Program-made: the position numbers and the translations under genes
Shown: positions 61,458-64,000 of the stretch, one piece after another
Position numbering within the stretch: position 1 is the first letter of the stretch
Layout of the letters: every line of letters starts with the position of its first letter
DNA from: Leucogyrophana mollusca
Taxonomy: Eukaryota > Basidiomycota > Agaricomycetes > Boletales
Assembly: GCA_021014945.1 (NCBI GenBank)
Contig: MU266332.1
Location: 218,641-282,640 of the forward strand
Length of the DNA: 64,000 nt
Reading direction: 5' to 3'
The notes under the pieces: model-generated
Databases searched by the model: none
What the model was told of the DNA's origin: nothing
What the model saw: only the letters and a program-made list of their open reading frames with translations

Positions 61458-62580
61458 GATTAGACCAAGAAGAGATATTCGTCGTTCGGTTCAAGGCAAC
61501 AATGTAATCTCAGTGGACATTGCTATTAGTCCTGCAGCGCCCAGGATGATGATGGGTCAGGACAAACACCGTGCCCCGGCATCTCGGCAAAAGCTTATAA
61601 CGGCCCTTCCGCGCTTCAGCTTTCCAAACCTGCCTTGACATGTACGTCCCTTTACTCCATACACGGGTCAGCTAACTGTTCATTTAGTATATCCAGTTAG
61701 CAGCCCCATAACAATGGTCCGTTATCTCTCCACCGTATTGACAGCGAAGAACCATCCTCCCGCGGTCATTTCAGCCGAAACCGAAAAGCGCACCCATGAT
61801 CCAAACCGGACTGAGTGCATGTGGAGACTGATAACGGGAGGGCCGGTGGCGAAAAGGCTACCAAGGCTATACCGAACCATGATTCAGAAGGTGAGGCGGG
61901 GCCTCACGTCCAACAACCAATACTTGAGTCCCGTCCCAGGTCTCAAAGGGACCGAAGCCCTCCATTTATCGCTGGCACATCTTGGCGACGGGTGACTCGT
62001 AAAAGGGGAACCTTCCGAGTCCCACATTTGCCATTGACTCTCTGGGCGCTAGTTGGTGTATTCGAGATATACAAGACTGCGTCATAACAAGGAATACTCG
62101 TTTCACATGCTTATGTCGCCCCACTCCATCGATACTACTCTGTCACCCGACCGACACCAAGTGGTTCTGTTCCCTATATGCAAGCGCGCAAGGGTACGGA
62201 CCGCTTGAGCATATTCCGTCCCGAAACGCTCTCGACCGATCATGAACAACCCTCGGGTCGCTCCTAGACTCAGACGTGTGTTCCTATCTCGGTTTTTTCG
62301 CCTCTCTGAAACTGAAATTTTCCTAGAAATCAACGAACAGGGCAGAATTTGAGTCCGCCATTTCCGCGGTGATGTTGCATAAGTAGACGCTGGTGCCGAT
62401 GCGTAGAGCCAAGCGCCTATCAACACTCACAGAGTCACACCTAATTAAAGACCAGATTGCTTCGCAGAACAAGCCTTATATAGCGCAACCCGCTCTTGGT
62501 CCAGATCCACATCTATTCCCCCAGCTTTCTTCCTGACAAACATACCACCCGTACGAGTGACACCCGCCGACACCATCTCC
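61458..62580. other. Divergent intergenic region, FAB1 / PAH protein
   Basis: 1.1 kb between divergent start codons. Open frames such as 61714-61995 (+) and 62103-62426 (-) show no family or splice evidence. Presumed promoters of both genes. Confidence 0.45.
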
Positions 62581-63246
62581 ATGCCCCACACCACTGAAGG
62601 AGGTGAAGGCGCAGCATTCGCTAATTCGCCAGCGCAGAATCCTCACCTCCGGAAACCTATCACCGTCACGGATGCCCTCAGCTATCTCGATGTCGTCAAG
62701 GCTCAGCTGAAAGACGAGCCAGAAGTGTATAATCAGTTCTTGAACCTCATGGCAGATTTCAAAAACCACGTGTAAGTCTGCTGTTTATTGACGTTGACAG
62801 ATATCTACTCTGGTGCCCGCTAGTCCGAATGTTGGGTTCGGGGGTCGTATTACGCCTGTATAATCTTTTATCCCGCTTCCACATCAAGATTCTCTATACT
62901 GGCGGTATGCAGTACTGTATTCACTGCTTTTGCGTCGCTTGACCCCTCGGGGGTGCATCTTTACCACGCGTGGCTCACGCACCTGCTTCTTTTTCGCAGC
63001 ATCGATACCCCCGGCGTAATCAATCGTGTTTCCCAGCTTTTCCATGGGAATTCGCATCTTATCCATGGCTTTAATGTTTTCCTACCGCCGGAATATCACA
63101 TAGAGATGTCTACAGACCCCCCCAACCCAAATGTCGATAACATCACCATCACAACGTCTCCGGGGGAGGCAAATCGAAGCTCTCGCTCTCTTGCCGACAG
63201 CCCTGTTCATCCTCCTCCTCCAGCTTCTCCCTTGGCTCCACGATAA
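62581..63246 (+). CDS. Stand-alone single-PAH Sin3-like protein
   Basis: Two exons (62581-62771, 63000-63246) give 145 aa. One complete paired amphipathic helix domain of the PAH1 type spans about residues 25-90: TVTDALSYLDVVKAQLKDEP, EVYNQFLNLMADFKNHV joined to IDTPGVINRVSQLFHGNSHL, then IHGFNVFLPPEYHIEM. In full-length Sin3 several PAH domains and an HDAC-interaction region follow; here the protein ends after a short Thr/Ser/Pro-rich tail. The 228-nt intron is about four times longer than most others in the window, and it splits the PAH between helices. It could bind Sin3-type repressors and compete with the main Sin3, or be a reduced paralogue. Not truncated by the window end: stop at 63244. 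Confidence 0.8.
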
Positions 63247-64000
63247 GGCCACTTAAACCAGAACAGCGTCGCTCACATGCGACGAAATAATACTAAGATT
63301 CAGACTAGCGGAGCACAATAAGGGACCGAGGATGAGACGGAGAACATGAGCCCCTAGTGCCGCTTCGGTCGAGTGGTTGAGCCGAGGTATGCGAAGAAAG
63401 CGCAGAGTATATATCAAATTATAGCCCTCTAGGGATGACAACAAGACAGACTCTGGAGTATTGTACAAGGGCGGTGTCGAATTGGCCGATGCCTGCAAAG
63501 ATGTCAGGGGACAGATGGTTACATTCCACTGGAAATCTGGCCACCTTGGCATCAGAGTTTTAGCCTGAGATCCCTAGAGCTCGTCACGTAGAGATGAGAT
63601 AGAGCAAGCCTTCACGTCTCTGGTTGTTTGCCGACTATTCCAAGTACTAGTGTCATGTATGAAAGGAGTGCTTGGGCGTAAAGGTCACGAACTACAGATG
63701 AAGACTGTTGTTTATATTAATAATACAGGGTACTTGCAGCCAGTGTTCTGCCAGTCGGCGGATGTTCGAAAAGTTTACCGAATGTTCACAGTGAACATTC
63801 AGGTGAACACAATCGAACGTGAATTTGTACGGTGCCAAAGGTCCAGGACGCCCCTTACTTAAGCAGCTCCGATTGGGCGGCGAGTGCAGGGTCGAATCAA
63901 GAGAAATGCAACAAAGTCCAAAAACATATGTTCGGTGAGTGGGGAGGATGTGTTTCGGTGCGTAGTCGTGATGGTAGTGCACTGGCTCCCAGTAGCATGG
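63247..64000. other. Right-edge region, no supported gene
   Basis: No further Sin3 domains follow the PAH gene and no family is recognised on either strand. A perfect inverted repeat sits at 63781-63799. A D-arm-like string near 63368 does not belong to a full tRNA. Confidence 0.45.
63781..63799. repeat. Perfect 9-bp inverted repeat with extra half-site
   Basis: AATGTTCAC and GTGAACATT flank a single A. A further GTGAACA half-site follows at about 63804-63810. The layout is that of a dimeric regulator site, but no factor or target is known. Confidence 0.5.

Noticed and set aside
63355..63440. tRNA-like D-arm string (GGTCGAGTGGTTGAGCC)
   Set aside because: No anticodon stem, T-arm or matching acceptor stem follows at the right spacing.

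Overview
The window is eukaryotic nuclear DNA from a filamentous basidiomycete, most likely an Agaricomycete. The evidence is dense genes on both strands, many introns of about 50-60 nt with GT(A/G)NGT donors, CT-rich leaders, coiled-coil/F-box/LRR proteins of the mushroom type, HET-domain proteins and a basidiomycete-type sesquiterpene synthase. The species cannot be fixed from sequence alone. No rRNA, tRNA, CRISPR array or recognisable transposon was found. Many gene models below were checked by adding exon lengths; where an amino-acid length is given, the spliced exons sum to a multiple of three.

Layout. 1.3-2.7 kb (+): RNase H1. 3.2-5.4 kb (+): Nramp metal transporter, convergent with a TBC Rab-GAP (-, 5.6-7.9 kb). 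8.7-10.4 kb (+): F-box/LRR-type protein. 10.8-14.1 kb (+): AP-3 delta adaptin, convergent with a GCK-III Ste20-family kinase (-, 14.3-16.6 kb). 17.3-21.7 kb (-): two tandem HET-domain paralogues. 22.2-24.3 kb (-): UNC93-like MFS protein. 26.7-28.2 kb (+): sesquiterpene-synthase-like gene with a membrane tail. 28.6-32.5 kb (-): large disordered protein of unknown function. 34.5-35.6 kb and 40.8-41.8 kb (+): two paralogous bHLH transcription factors separated by about 5 kb with no convincing gene. 43.5-44.1 kb (+): tubulin-folding cofactor A. 44.2-44.9 kb (-): Mediator subunit 11. 45.1-51.5 kb (-): TAF2 with three C-terminal bromodomains, divergent from LTV1 (+, 51.9-53.8 kb). 53.9-61.5 kb (-): FAB1/PIKfyve lipid kinase. 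62.6-63.2 kb (+): a stand-alone single-PAH Sin3-like protein.

Themes. Most genes are housekeeping. Membrane traffic is represented by the TBC GAP, AP-3 and FAB1, transcription by MED11, TAF2, the bHLH pair and the PAH protein, and ribosome assembly by LTV1. The accessory part is about 17-28 kb, with the HET pair and the terpene synthase. The most notable points are: a terpene synthase with an altered aspartate-rich motif and a predicted C-terminal membrane anchor; TAF2 carrying three bromodomains; a 145-aa free-standing PAH protein; two GC-AG introns and one possible AT-AC intron that the reading frame seems to require; and a kinase whose start codon is followed directly by an intron.
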